A stretch of DNA of 43,429 nucleotides from a virus, in the IMG/VR virus record IMGVR_UViG_3300042881_003669, positions 1 through 43,429 of that record; one strand, written 5' to 3'. Made by a program: the position numbers and the translations under genes. Each line of letters opens with the position of its first letter. The first letter of the stretch is position 1. Below, in pieces: positions 14,912 to 24,047 of the stretch. Under the pieces are notes generated by a model. It was given only the letters and a program-made list of their open reading frames with translations, ran no database searches and was not told the origin of the DNA.

Positions 14912-17653
14912 ATGCAAATATACAACGCATTACAGGCTAAAAAAGGTGCTAAGACTGAACAAAACAGGTTAGGTAGTATAACTCAACCATTACAGTTTTT
15001 ACCAAAGAAAGATAAAACAGAAGAGTGGGCTGCATGGAATTTAGATTGGTTAGAGTGGCAAGGTCTTAAACAGATCAGGAGAAATGCCAGAAGACATATG
15101 AAAAATTACAAGTTAGCTAAAGGTATAATTGATAGAACAGATTACATAGTTGAAGAAAATAATGAATATAGAGATGTAGTTGAATTACTTACTAAAGAAG
15201 ATGTATCTGCTTTAGAATTAAAGTTCTATCCAATTATTCCAAATGTTATTAATGTTCTTGTAGCTGAATTTGCAAAGAGATCAACTAAATTAACATATAG
15301 AGCTGTTGATGATTTTTCATACAATGACATGCTTGAACAAAAAAGAGCACAAGTAGAACAAACATTGATGGCAGATGCATCAACTAAAATGTTAGCTGCA
15401 ATGTTAGAACAAGGACTTGATCCTGATTCTCCAGAAGCACAACAACAAATTTCTCCAGAAAGTCTTAAATCTTTACCTGAAATTGAACAGTTCTTTAAGA
15501 AGGATTATCGTTCTATGGTAGAACAATGGGCTGAACATCAACATAAAGTTGATGTTGAAAGATTTAGGATGGATGAACTTGAAGAAAGAGGTTTCCGTGA
15601 CATGCTTATTACAGATAGAGAGTTCTGGCATTTTAGAATGTTAGAAGATGATTATGATGTAGAGTTATGGAATCCTGTACTTACCTTCTATCATAAGTCT
15701 CCAGATATTAGATATATATCTCAAGGTAACTGGGTAGGTAAAACAGACATGTTTACAGTATCTGATGTTATTGATAAGTTTGGTCATGTTCTTACAGAAG
15801 AACAACATGAAGCTCTTGAATCTGTATATCCTATCAGATCTGCTGGTTACACTATTGGTGGTCTTCAAAATGATGGTACTTTCTATGATGGTACTAAATC
15901 TCATGAATGGAATACTAACATGCCGTCACTTGGAATGAGACAATATACTTCATTTATGGCTGGTAATATTCTTGATGGTTCAGATATCATAACTCAGATC
16001 TTAGCTGAAGGAGAAGATTACTATGATCAAGGAACTGCTTATCTACTTAGAGTAACTACAGCTTATTGGAAGTCTCAACGTAAAATAGGTCACTTAACTA
16101 AGATTACTGAAGAAGGAGAAGTAACAAATGAAATTATTACAGAAGACTATCAAATAACAGATAAACCAATTTATGATACCAGACTATTCAAAAATAAAAC
16201 AAAAGATAATTTGTTATTTGGAGAGCACATAGATTGGATCTGGATTAATGAAGTATGGGGTGGTGTAAAAATTGGACCAAACATTCCATCTTTCTGGGGT
16301 ATGAATAATCCTGGAGGGTTCTCACCTATTTATATCGGTATAGATAGAAATCATATTGGACCACTTAAGTTTCAATTTAAAGGTGACAGTACTCTATATG
16401 GTTCTAAACTTCCTGTTGAAGGTTCTGTATTTTCTGATAGAAATACTAAATCAACTGCACTTATTGACTTAATGAAACCATATCAGATTGGATATAATAT
16501 TGTCAATAATCAGATAGCAGATATCCTAGTAGATGAACTAGGTACTATTATCATGCTAGATCAAAACTCTTTACCTAGACACTCATTAGGAGAAGACTGG
16601 GGAAAAGGAAACTTGGCCAAAGCATATGTAGCAATGAAAAATTTCCAGATGTTACCATTGGATACTTCTATTACAAACACAGAGAATGCATTAAACTTCT
16701 CTCATTTCCAAAAATTAGATCTATCTCAGACAGAGAGATTAATGTCTAGAATTCAGTTAGCTAATTACTTTAAACAACAAGCATATGAAGTAATAGGTGT
16801 AAACCCTCAACGTATGGGTCAACAATTATCTCAACAAACTGCTACAGGTGTTGAACAAGCTGTTGCTGCCTCTTATGCACAAACAGAAACTTACTTTATC
16901 CAACACTGTGATTACTTGATGCCACGAGTACATGAAATGAGAACTAACTTATCTCAATTCTATCACTCAACAAAACCGTCAGCTAGATTAACTTATGTTA
17001 CATCAGCAGATGAAAAAGTAAATTTTGAAATTAACGGAACTGATCTTCTACTTAGAGATCTTAATATATCTATAAGTACAAATGCAAATCATAGAGCTAT
17101 CCTAGAACAGTTAAAACAAATGGCACTGCAGAATAATACTACAGGTGCTAGTGTTTATGATTTAGGTAAAATTGTACAGTCTGATTCTATTGCATCTCTT
17201 AATACAGTTCTTAAAACAGCAGAACAAAGACAACAACAAGAAAAACAACAAGAACAACAGCAAGCACAACAAATGCAAGAACAACAACTTCAAAAACAAC
17301 AAGAGATTGAACAAATGAAGATTGATGCTACTGCTGCTGAAAATCAGAAAAATAGAGAAAGAGATATACTTGTTGCAGAAATTAGAGCATCAGGTTATGG
17401 TTCTATGGCTGATATTAATCAAAACCAAGAGTCTGACTTTAAAGAAGCTATGAAAGATATCCGTGATAGTCAACAGTACCAAGAACAAACTGGACTACAA
17501 AGAGAAAAAGAATCTAACAGAATGGTAATTGAAAATCAAAAAGGTCAATTAGAAAGAGAGAAAATCCAGGCTCAGAAAGAGATTGCAGATAAACAATTAC
17601 AGATTGCACAAGAAAATAAGAACAAATTTGATGTAAAACCTAAGAAAGAATAA
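14912..17653 (+). CDS. Portal protein
   Basis: This is a 913-residue dodecameric head-vertex channel protein, inferred from position and architecture. An N-terminal helical part with KQIRRNARRHMKNYKLAKG is followed by a mixed alpha/beta body (about 200-600). Next comes a conserved-looking VIGVNPQRMGQQLSQQTATG region (about 627-648), as in other large portal proteins. From about 768 to 913 it becomes a Gln/Glu/Lys-rich coiled coil, probably a barrel or tail facing the head interior. It starts 5 bp after the terminase and precedes the scaffold/capsid unit. Its length is above podoviral average but in the range of crAss-like portals. Confidence 0.82.
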   Translation: MQIYNALQAKKGAKTEQNRLGSITQPLQFLPKKDKTEEWAAWNLDWLEWQGLKQIRRNARRHMKNYKLAKGIIDRTDYIVEENNEYRDVVELLTKEDVSALELKFYPIIPNVINVLVAEFAKRSTKLTYRAVDDFSYNDMLEQKRAQVEQTLMADASTKMLAAMLEQGLDPDSPEAQQQISPESLKSLPEIEQFFKKDYRSMVEQWAEHQHKVDVERFRMDELEERGFRDMLITDREFWHFRMLEDDYDVELWNPVLTFYHKSPDIRYISQGNWVGKTDMFTVSDVIDKFGHVLTEEQHEALESVYPIRSAGYTIGGLQNDGTFYDGTKSHEWNTNMPSLGMRQYTSFMAGNILDGSDIITQILAEGEDYYDQGTAYLLRVTTAYWKSQRKIGHLTKITEEGEVTNEIITEDYQITDKPIYDTRLFKNKTKDNLLFGEHIDWIWINEVWGGVKIGPNIPSFWGMNNPGGFSPIYIGIDRNHIGPLKFQFKGDSTLYGSKLPVEGSVFSDRNTKSTALIDLMKPYQIGYNIVNNQIADILVDELGTIIMLDQNSLPRHSLGEDWGKGNLAKAYVAMKNFQMLPLDTSITNTENALNFSHFQKLDLSQTERLMSRIQLANYFKQQAYEVIGVNPQRMGQQLSQQTATGVEQAVAASYAQTETYFIQHCDYLMPRVHEMRTNLSQFYHSTKPSARLTYVTSADEKVNFEINGTDLLLRDLNISISTNANHRAILEQLKQMALQNNTTGASVYDLGKIVQSDSIASLNTVLKTAEQRQQQEKQQEQQQAQQMQEQQLQKQQEIEQMKIDATAAENQKNRERDILVAEIRASGYGSMADINQNQESDFKEAMKDIRDSQQYQEQTGLQREKESNRMVIENQKGQLEREKIQAQKEIADKQLQIAQENKNKFDVKPKKE

Positions 17654-17715
17654 TACTAGTTAGCTATATATTACATTTTTTTTTCTGAGTTTTTTAAATT
17701 TATCAAGTTTATTTT

Positions 17716-17723
17716 GTATATTA
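17716..17723 (+). promoter_or_regulatory. GTATATTA promoter-like box for scaffold/capsid genes
   Basis: The motif lies in the 94-bp gap after the portal gene, following a T-rich tract. The transcript would carry an AACCAACAA leader (17737-17745) before the ATG at 17748. This supports the internal start and a dedicated capsid transcript. Confidence 0.55.
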
Positions 17724-17747
17724 ATGTATAAACAAAAACCAACAACA

Positions 17748-19007
17748 ATGGAAACAACCAACAAAAAACCTGATGATCAGGTCCAAGATTCTACAACGGT
17801 AGAACAGGTAGATGTAAATATTGATGAGATCTTTGGAATGCCTGGAGCAGAAAATGTAATGCTTCCAAATAATGAAGAAGATAAACCAAAGTCAATGTTT
17901 CATAAAGAAACAGTAGACACTACGTTCTTTGACAATCCTACTGCTACAGTAGAAGAGAGACAACAAGCTCAAGAGAAAAAAATAGAAGTTCAAGAAACTA
18001 TTGATGAACTTGATAGTTTAATTTCTCAAGAAGAAGATGCAGGTAATAAGGGAAGACCAAAGGTTGATAAATCTGGTCTTGCTGAATTAGCAGCTAAAAT
18101 GATTGAGGAAGGTACTCTTATTGGTTTTGATGATGACAAACCTTTAGAGGAATATACTACTAAAGATTTCAGAGAGTTATTTGAAGCTAACTTCCAAGAA
18201 AGAGAAAATGAAATAAGACAAAATACTCCAAGAGAGTTTTTTAATGCTCTTCCTGAAGAACTTCAAGTTGCAGCTAAGTATGTAGCTGATGGTGGACAAG
18301 ATCTTAAAGGTTTATTTAGAACCTTAGCTCATGTAGAAGAAATGAGACAACTTGATCCAACTGATGAATATGATCAAGCAGAAATTGCAAGACAATATTT
18401 ATATGCTACTCAGTTTGGTACTCCTGAAGAAATTGAATCTGAGATCCAAGATTGGAGAGATTTGAATAGACTAGAACAAAAAGCTAATCAATTCAAACCA
18501 AAGTTGGATGCAATGCAAGAAGAAATTATTGCAAGACAATTAGCAGAACAAGAACATAGAAAAAATATGCAAGCAGAACAAGCTAAAGCATATCAAGAAA
18601 ATGTTTATTCTACTCTTGCAAATGGAACAATTGGTGGACTTAGACTGGATAAGAAAGTTCAAGGTTTATTATTCTCCGGACTAGTGCAACCGAACTACCC
18701 TTCTATTTCAGGAAAACCAACTAACTTACTTGGTCACTTACTAGAGAAGTATCAATTTGTAGAACCAAGACATGACCTAATTGCAGAAGCACTTTGGTTA
18801 CTTGCTGATCCAAATGGATATAAAAATAAAGTAAGAGAACAAGGAAGTAAAGCAGCAGTAGAAAAAACAGTCAGACAGTTGAAAACTGAAGAGTCAAGAA
18901 AACTTGGTTCTTCAATTAATACTCAGTATGACGATGAACCTAGAAGAACACCTTCTAGAAATGAACCAAGAAAACTTTCTAAAAACTCAATGTTTAGAAG
19001 ATTTTAA
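17748..19007 (+). CDS. Putative capsid scaffolding protein
   Basis: This encodes 419 residues from the ATG at 17748. I chose it over the ATG at 17724 because the latter lies inside the promoter-like box and because AACCAACAA-NN-ATG also precedes two other genes. The protein is acidic and helical: a disordered acidic N-terminus (to about 110), then Glu/Gln-rich helices including a long coiled coil (about 225-295), and a basic, Arg/Lys-rich C-terminal tail of the type that binds coat protein in scaffolds. Its position between portal and capsid genes is the classical scaffold slot. No protease motif is evident. The function is inferred. Confidence 0.65.
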   Translation: METTNKKPDDQVQDSTTVEQVDVNIDEIFGMPGAENVMLPNNEEDKPKSMFHKETVDTTFFDNPTATVEERQQAQEKKIEVQETIDELDSLISQEEDAGNKGRPKVDKSGLAELAAKMIEEGTLIGFDDDKPLEEYTTKDFRELFEANFQERENEIRQNTPREFFNALPEELQVAAKYVADGGQDLKGLFRTLAHVEEMRQLDPTDEYDQAEIARQYLYATQFGTPEEIESEIQDWRDLNRLEQKANQFKPKLDAMQEEIIARQLAEQEHRKNMQAEQAKAYQENVYSTLANGTIGGLRLDKKVQGLLFSGLVQPNYPSISGKPTNLLGHLLEKYQFVEPRHDLIAEALWLLADPNGYKNKVREQGSKAAVEKTVRQLKTEESRKLGSSINTQYDDEPRRTPSRNEPRKLSKNSMFRRF

Positions 19008-19037
19008 TAAATAGTAACAATTAAAAACAAATAAAAA

Positions 19038-20657
19038 ATGGCAACTCCAATTTTAAACAATGGTATATTCCTCAGAGATACCGCTTATCAGGCAAGTTCC
19101 CATGTGGATTCATACCACTTGGTTAACATGTTGAAAGATGCTGAACCTATGGATTTAGGTCCAGTTGACTTATGGGCTATGGCTCAAAAGGTAGAAATGC
19201 CTCTTTATCAAATGTCATCATTTGGTGGAAAAAATGTAATCATGGTAGATAATGCTCGTGGAGAGTATAGATGGCAGACACCTACTACTGTAGATCTTCC
19301 ATACATCATTGAAGACATTGAACCAAACACTGCTTTCAAAGGTACTGATGGTTCTACCTTCCGTATTAAACTTAGCAGACGTGAGTTTGGACATGGTGAT
19401 ATTATCACTTATGACAAATACAACGGTGTTGAGATGTACATTACAGATGAAGATATCCTACCTGTAGGAGATGGTTACATCTATACTGTGCAGTTGGTAA
19501 ACAACGACAACTTTAAATTCTTGGATAATAAGTACTTAACAAATGGTACTAAGATCTTTAGAAAAGGTTCTGCTCGTGGTGAGTATGGTGAAAGATTCTC
19601 TGACATCACTACAAGAACAGGTTTCCGTGAATTCTACAACTTTGTTGGTGGTGCTGAAGCTCACGTACATTATTCAGTATCTTCTCGTGCTGACTTGATG
19701 ATCAAAGGTGGAATGAATGCAGACGGTACAGTTCCTGTAACTGAGATCTGGAGAACATTTGACAACAAAAATTTAGATCCTTCTATATCTTCATTAGATG
19801 ATATGATTAAGGTTCTTGGTAAAGATAAAGTTAAACGTGCATTTGACAACGGAGACTTATCTAGAACTTTCTTAACTCAAATGGAAGCTGCTCACTTATC
19901 TAAAGTAGCAACTGACATTGAGACTTACTTAATGTGGGGACAAGGAGGTAGAGTTCGTCAAGATGGTCCAGATGATATCAGATTGTCTGTCGGTCTTTGG
20001 AGACAGTTGGATAACTCTTTCAAAAGAGTATACAACAAAAATAACTTTACATTGGATTTGTTCCGTGGAGAAATCTACAACTTCTTCAATGGTAAAGTTG
20101 AGTTCCAGGGTCCAGATCCAAAAAGATCTTTGATCGTTCAAACTGGTATGGGTGGAATGAGAATGGTAAATGAGGCAATTAAGAGAGAAGCTGTTGCTTC
20201 AGGTCTTTTAATTCAAGCTGCTGATATTGGTGCAATCACTGGTAAAGGTATGGACTTGAACTTTGGATTTGCTTATACTTCATATGTAATTCCATTCTTA
20301 GCAAATGTTAAGTTTGTATTGAACCCTGCATTTGACAACATTCATACAAATGATATTGAGAACCCAATCATTGATGGTTTCCCATTATCTTCTTATTCAT
20401 TCATTATCTTTGATATCACTGATAATACTAATGACAATATCTACTTATTGAAATTGTCTTGGGATAATCAATTGAAATGGTGGTATCAAAATGGTACTAT
20501 GGACTATATGGGTAGAACTCAAGGGTTCCAGTCTTCTGGTCAGTTCAATGGATACCGAGTAATGATGTCTCAAACTATGCCTGCAATTTGGGTAAAAGAT
20601 CCAACTAAGGTATTGAAGATTGTTATGAGAAACCCGGTAACTGGTGGATCATTCTAA
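19038..20657 (+). CDS. Major capsid protein (HK97-fold, crAss-like)
   Basis: This encodes 539 residues. Evidence is context plus composition. It sits after portal and scaffold and is followed by a strong terminator. Its codon and base usage is slightly richer in C than its neighbours, as expected for the most highly translated gene. The sequence has an N-terminal helical arm, an early beta region rich in Tyr/Asp (EMYITDEDILPVGDGYIYTV, about 134-153), and C-terminal core strands (PIIDGFPLSSYSFIIFDI and on). The size agrees with crAss-like capsid proteins (about 500 residues). The HK97 fold itself is assumed from the phage class. Confidence 0.82.
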   Translation: MATPILNNGIFLRDTAYQASSHVDSYHLVNMLKDAEPMDLGPVDLWAMAQKVEMPLYQMSSFGGKNVIMVDNARGEYRWQTPTTVDLPYIIEDIEPNTAFKGTDGSTFRIKLSRREFGHGDIITYDKYNGVEMYITDEDILPVGDGYIYTVQLVNNDNFKFLDNKYLTNGTKIFRKGSARGEYGERFSDITTRTGFREFYNFVGGAEAHVHYSVSSRADLMIKGGMNADGTVPVTEIWRTFDNKNLDPSISSLDDMIKVLGKDKVKRAFDNGDLSRTFLTQMEAAHLSKVATDIETYLMWGQGGRVRQDGPDDIRLSVGLWRQLDNSFKRVYNKNNFTLDLFRGEIYNFFNGKVEFQGPDPKRSLIVQTGMGGMRMVNEAIKREAVASGLLIQAADIGAITGKGMDLNFGFAYTSYVIPFLANVKFVLNPAFDNIHTNDIENPIIDGFPLSSYSFIIFDITDNTNDNIYLLKLSWDNQLKWWYQNGTMDYMGRTQGFQSSGQFNGYRVMMSQTMPAIWVKDPTKVLKIVMRNPVTGGSF

Positions 20658-20675
20658 TCTGACTCTATATATACG

Positions 20676-20702
20676 GGGAGGAGGAAACTCCTCCCTTTTT
20701 TA
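20676..20702 (+). terminator. Strong Rho-independent terminator after the capsid gene
   Basis: GGGAGGAG and CTCCTCCC form a perfect 8-bp G/C-rich stem capped by a GAAA tetraloop, followed by seven Ts. The next gene starts 34 bp on without a visible promoter box, so partial read-through probably sets the capsid-to-downstream ratio. Confidence 0.88.
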
Positions 20703-20711
20703 AATTTTAAT

Positions 20712-20733
20712 AACCAACAAAAAAAACCAACAA
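20712..20733 (+). promoter_or_regulatory. Duplicated AACCAACAA translation leader
   Basis: AACCAACAA occurs twice (20712-20720, 20725-20733), the second ending two bases before the ATG at 20736. The same motif with the same two-base spacing precedes the ATGs at 17748 and 27464. There is no Shine-Dalgarno sequence, as usual in Bacteroidota, so this may act as a translation enhancer. Confidence 0.45.
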
Positions 20734-20735
20734 AA

Positions 20736-21758
20736 ATGGAAACAACAGATTTTACAATGGTCGAAGTAGGAGTAGGAAGTATAAAGAAAACTTCTATTGC
20801 AATAAGACCATATTTTGACAAACAAGCCACTAACATGGGGTTAGAGGAGTACGGAATGAGTCTCTTTGATGGAGTAACTCATAATGAACAACTTGCATGT
20901 CTTGAACTTAATGGTGTAATAAGATATATTACAGGTTTAAATGAATTTGCACCTGAGATTAAATTATTAGATCCTGAAGTAAGAGAAGCAAGAATTAGGG
21001 AAATAAGAAGTTCAGTTGCTGAATTAGAGAAAGAATTGGCAGCAAATGTTATTGAACCAGAAGATAAAGATTTTTGGAATAAAGTACAATTACTTCAACC
21101 TAACAATAGAGAATTTTGGAATAAGATAGATATTGGATGTGGTAATGAACCATTATATCTTGATCCGGCTAAACCATTTGATAGAATTAAACTTCATGCT
21201 ATTGAAGCAGGAGGGTTTGCTATGATTGCAAAAAGTTATGAAGATGCAAGATCTAAAGCAGTACCACCTAAGTTCTATTTAGATAAAGAGGAAGAAACTG
21301 TAATGGTAAGAACAGAGTACAAAAAACTCCGTAATAAAGCTTACTCAGAGTTACAAAAATTATATGACAAAAACAGTACTAAGTTATTCTACATTGCAAA
21401 AATTGTTGATGCAAATAGTTCTCAGTATAGAAAGTCAACTCCTTTAGATGTTATCTATGAAAACATGGATAGATATATTTCTGGTGAAGGAGCTGAATCT
21501 AACAAAGAAAGAGCAGCAAAAACATTTGCAGATGCAGTTAATTTAGACATGGAAACTTTAAAAATTAAATCAATTGTTAAAGATTCCAGTTTTTTTAAGT
21601 ATATTATTAATAAGCCAGATGGATATATCTACCATGCTAAAACAAATAGTTTACTTGGAAGAAATGTATCTGATGTAATTGAACATTTGAAAAATCCTTT
21701 ACATGAGGATATTTTAAAAGATTTGATTCAGGCTTGTGAAAAGTATTGGAACACTTAA
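20736..21758 (+). CDS. Virion-associated-like protein downstream of capsid
   Basis: This encodes 340 residues, soluble and acidic in the middle. A beta-rich N-terminus (MVEVGVGSIKKTSIAIRPYF) is followed by helical regions and repeated-looking segments around DFWNKVQLLQPNNREFWNKIDI (about 110-131). The C-terminal half has Lys/Tyr-rich helices (EYKKLRNKAYSELQKLYDKN). It begins after the capsid terminator with the duplicated AACCAACAA leader, suggesting efficient translation. A structural or assembly role is inferred from position. I cannot name the family. Confidence 0.65.
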   Translation: METTDFTMVEVGVGSIKKTSIAIRPYFDKQATNMGLEEYGMSLFDGVTHNEQLACLELNGVIRYITGLNEFAPEIKLLDPEVREARIREIRSSVAELEKELAANVIEPEDKDFWNKVQLLQPNNREFWNKIDIGCGNEPLYLDPAKPFDRIKLHAIEAGGFAMIAKSYEDARSKAVPPKFYLDKEEETVMVRTEYKKLRNKAYSELQKLYDKNSTKLFYIAKIVDANSSQYRKSTPLDVIYENMDRYISGEGAESNKERAAKTFADAVNLDMETLKIKSIVKDSSFFKYIINKPDGYIYHAKTNSLLGRNVSDVIEHLKNPLHEDILKDLIQACEKYWNT

Positions 21759-21770
21759 ATTTAAAATAAA

Positions 21771-22439
21771 ATGGCAACAAAAAAGTATCAAGCAGGTGGT
21801 GGTTATACTAACACTACTCCAGGAGAAATAGCAAAACCTCCAATGAAAAAAGGTGGAACTACTAAAAAATATGAAGTAGGAGGAGCAACAGGATCTGACT
21901 CATGTAAACCACCGGGGTGTAGAAAAAAGTTTAAAAGTAAAGGTAAATCACAAGAAACTAAAGGTGGTATCCTAGGAACTCTAGGAGCAATTGCTGGTGG
22001 TCTTGGTGGATATGCTGCTTATAAAAAACTTAAAGAACAAAAGAACGGTGGTGCTACTAAGTATCAAAAAGGTGGTTCTTTACCTCCAATGCAAGTACCT
22101 ACATCAGGAAAAAATTTACCTAAAATGCCTAAACCTGGTGAGGAAAGAACACCTAAAGAAAAAAGACAAGATAAAAGACAACTTAAATCAGCTCTTAAAT
22201 ATTATAAGAAACATGGTTCAGGTTACATTCCACCATCTGAAGGTACTAAAGCAACTTACAAAACCGGTGGTGTAGTAAATCCTAATGCTAAGGTATCTGC
22301 AGTAAAATCTGCAGGTTCTAAAGGAGTTAAGTCTGGAGTTAATACTAAAGCTTCTGCTTCTAAAAGTGCAACAAGATATACAGGAGGTAAATCTACTGCA
22401 CCTAGAGCAGCAGCTCCTAGAAAAGGTAAGTCTTGTTAG
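21771..22439 (+). CDS. Basic KGG-motif protein 1
   Basis: This encodes 222 residues, strongly basic and low complexity. Repeated glycine-pair motifs such as KKYQAGG, MKKGG, KKYEVGG, TKYQKGG and TYKTGG are spread along the chain. A glycine-zipper-like hydrophobic stretch (GGILGTLGAIAGGLGGYAAY, about 65-84) could insert in membrane or pack as helices. The C-terminus is Ser/Ala/Lys/Gly-rich, like histone tails. It starts the run of six basic small genes. Internal virion or DNA-binding cargo is the best guess; the function is unknown. Confidence 0.65.
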   Translation: MATKKYQAGGGYTNTTPGEIAKPPMKKGGTTKKYEVGGATGSDSCKPPGCRKKFKSKGKSQETKGGILGTLGAIAGGLGGYAAYKKLKEQKNGGATKYQKGGSLPPMQVPTSGKNLPKMPKPGEERTPKEKRQDKRQLKSALKYYKKHGSGYIPPSEGTKATYKTGGVVNPNAKVSAVKSAGSKGVKSGVNTKASASKSATRYTGGKSTAPRAAAPRKGKSC

Positions 22440-22440
22440 A

Positions 22441-22593
22441 ATGCCAAAACAAATGTTAAAAAGAAAAGACGGTAGTTATTCCCAGAGAGGTCTCTGGGAT
22501 AACATCCGTGATAATAAAGGATCTGGAAAGAAACCAACAAAACAGATGTTGAAACAAGAAAAGAAAATAAAAGCAACCTCTAAAAAGAAATAG
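22441..22593 (+). CDS. Small basic protein of the capsid-distal cluster
   Basis: This encodes 50 residues from the ATG at 22441, 1 bp after the previous TAG. A longer frame starting inside the upstream gene (22366) is an out-of-frame extension and I reject it. The chain MLKRKDGSYSQRGLWDNIR, then KGSGKKPTKQMLKQEKKI, is a short conserved-looking pattern that I associate with Bacteroidota phages carrying similar basic clusters. It is about one-third Lys/Arg and has no known activity. It ends in TAG, showing TAG is a stop here. Confidence 0.6.
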   Translation: MPKQMLKRKDGSYSQRGLWDNIRDNKGSGKKPTKQMLKQEKKIKATSKKK

Positions 22594-22595
22594 TT

Positions 22596-22820
22596 ATGCC
22601 AATTAAGAAAACAACAACTAAGTCTGCATCAACTAAAAAGTCATCTTCAGCTATAAAGGTGACAGCTAGTCCCAAAGCAGAAATGAGAAAGTGGGAAATT
22701 GAATCTGCACTAAGTACTTTAAAAAGAGCAGATGAGATCCGTAAGGATGCTAAGATGATGAATGATGTTAAGAAACTTGCTCAGGAACAAATGAGTGTTT
22801 TAAAAACATTTAGTAAATAG
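22596..22820 (+). CDS. Small basic helical protein
   Basis: This encodes 74 residues. A disordered Lys/Thr/Ser-rich N-terminus (1-25) is followed by a long helix (about 29-70) with alternating charged residues. This layout, a basic tail plus helix, fits a nucleic-acid- or protein-binding peptide. It is packed 2-3 bp from both neighbours in the basic cluster. No family assignment. Confidence 0.6.
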   Translation: MPIKKTTTKSASTKKSSSAIKVTASPKAEMRKWEIESALSTLKRADEIRKDAKMMNDVKKLAQEQMSVLKTFSK

Positions 22821-22822
22821 TC

Positions 22823-23104
22823 ATGGCAAAGTCTCCTGCTTGGCAAAGAAAAGAAGGTAAGAACTCCTCTGGAGGATTAAACTCTAAAGGGGTTGCTTCT
22901 TATAGAAAAGCTAATCCAGGTAGTAAACTTAAGACAGCTGTAACTAAAAAACCATCTCAACTTGATCCTGATAGTAAAGATGCTAAAAGAAGAAAAAGTT
23001 TCTGTAGTAGGATGAGTGGAATGAAAAAAAAATTAACCAGCAGCAAAACGGCTAATGATCCTAACTCTAGGATCAATAAGTCTTTAAGAAAATGGAACTG
23101 TTAA
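22823..23104 (+). CDS. DUF6321-like basic protein
   Basis: This encodes 93 residues, very basic. The pattern AWQRKEGKNSSGGLNSKG (about 5-22), KLKTAVTKKPSQLDPDSKDAKRRKSFCSRM (36-64) and TANDPNSRINKSLRKWNC (76-93) matches a small conserved family found in many phages and labelled DUF6321, from memory rather than a search. Its function is unknown. It sits in the middle of the basic cluster. The high charge and small size suggest DNA binding or head cargo, as inference. Confidence 0.65.
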   Translation: MAKSPAWQRKEGKNSSGGLNSKGVASYRKANPGSKLKTAVTKKPSQLDPDSKDAKRRKSFCSRMSGMKKKLTSSKTANDPNSRINKSLRKWNC

Positions 23105-23122
23105 TTTAAAAAAATATATATC

Positions 23123-23896
23123 ATGAAAAAGTGTATGCAATGTGGGGGATCCACGAAAAAAATGCAAAAAGGTGGTGCATTAAGAACTCTTGGTTCTAAA
23201 ATTGGTGTTGGTGTTAATGTAGCTGGTATGGTAGGTACTGGAATAAAAGCCATATCTGATAGAGTAAAAGCTAAAAAAGCTGAGAAAAAAGAAAAACAAG
23301 CAGCCTTAGATAAAAAACAAAAAGGTGGTGTAACACCTACTAAAGGTAAAGAAAGTGTAAAAAATTTTACAAGAAGACATAGTCCAATGTCACCTGATTT
23401 TAATCAGGAACCTGGTAGAGGTTTATTGAATAAAGACGATAAATATAATAAAATAAGAGAGGATATTGAAAAAACAACCGGAAAAAAATCTTCTTTAAAG
23501 TATCAAAAAGGTGGTGGAGTACAAAAGATTGTAGGTATGCCTGGTTACAATGCCAAAACTAATACAATGAAAAAAGGTGGTTCTACTTCATTTGGTATGC
23601 TTTCAGTAAAAGCAGGAGTAGATAAAAATCCTAAACCAACTGCTGCTGATAGAATAGTTGGAGCAAAAAAGAAAATGCAAAAAGGTGGTGTGTCTCCATC
23701 AATGATGAGAACAATGAAAGAGCTGGATAAAAAACGTAAGATAGGACCAGGTGTTCCACCACCTAAAGATGCAATAAAGAATGCACCTGATGCAATTAAA
23801 ATACCAAAACCTTCTTTTGAATCTAAACCTATGACATATAGTGATCGTAAAAAATTAGAAGAAAAAAATAAAGGTGGTTCTACAAAAAGAAAATAA
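23123..23896 (+). CDS. Basic KGG-motif protein 2
   Basis: This encodes 257 residues. It opens with MKKCMQCGGST (a CxxC pair) and carries motifs KKMQKGG, KQKGG, LKYQKGG, TMKKGG, KKMQKGG again and NKGG at intervals of roughly 15-60 residues. Between them are Lys/Pro/Ala-rich, probably disordered linkers and one short glycine-rich helix (SKIGVGVNVAGMVGTGIKAI). It shares these motifs with the genes at 9252, 21771 and 42834. A repeated-linker protein that condenses DNA or packs inside the virion is plausible. The long antisense ORF over it is a shadow. Confidence 0.65.
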   Translation: MKKCMQCGGSTKKMQKGGALRTLGSKIGVGVNVAGMVGTGIKAISDRVKAKKAEKKEKQAALDKKQKGGVTPTKGKESVKNFTRRHSPMSPDFNQEPGRGLLNKDDKYNKIREDIEKTTGKKSSLKYQKGGGVQKIVGMPGYNAKTNTMKKGGSTSFGMLSVKAGVDKNPKPTAADRIVGAKKKMQKGGVSPSMMRTMKELDKKRKIGPGVPPPKDAIKNAPDAIKIPKPSFESKPMTYSDRKKLEEKNKGGSTKRK

Positions 23897-23898
23897 TT

Positions 23899-24045
23899 AT
23901 GGCAGAAAAGAAGGATAAGAAGTGGATACAAAAAGCAGTAAACCCTAAACATAAAGGTTTCTGTACTCCAATGTCTAAACCTACCTGTACTCCTAAGAGA
24001 AAAGCACTGGCTAGAACTTTTAAAAAAATGGCAAAAAATAAATAA
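23899..24045 (+). CDS. Very small basic protein
   Basis: This encodes 48 residues with over 30% Lys/Arg. It starts 2 bp after the previous stop and ends 2 bp before the next start, a packing that supports translation. The WIQKAVNPKHKGFCTPMSKP segment followed by TCTPKRKALARTFKKM resembles short basic proteins common in phages. Two cysteines (22 and 30) could pair or bind metal. Function unknown; it is the last member of the basic cluster. Confidence 0.6.
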   Translation: MAEKKDKKWIQKAVNPKHKGFCTPMSKPTCTPKRKALARTFKKMAKNK

Positions 24046-24047
24046 TA

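Noticed and set aside
17654-17715. Possible terminator after the portal gene
   Set aside because: There are T runs but no convincing stem, so I did not call it. The portal transcript may continue into the scaffold gene.
17724-17747. Upstream ATG for the scaffold gene
   Set aside because: It lies at the edge of the promoter-like box, and the AACCAACAA leader with two-base spacing points to the ATG at 17748.
22366-22593. Longer version of the small basic gene starting inside the previous gene
   Set aside because: The extra 25 residues are an out-of-frame reading of the upstream KGG gene. The ATG at 22441, one base after the stop, gives the compact conserved-looking protein.
23545-23952. Long minus-strand open frame over the KGG-motif gene
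   Set aside because: It is antisense to a gene whose motifs recur elsewhere. Its hydrophobic, Phe/Leu-rich composition is what results from reading A-rich coding DNA backwards, and no promoter or leader supports it.
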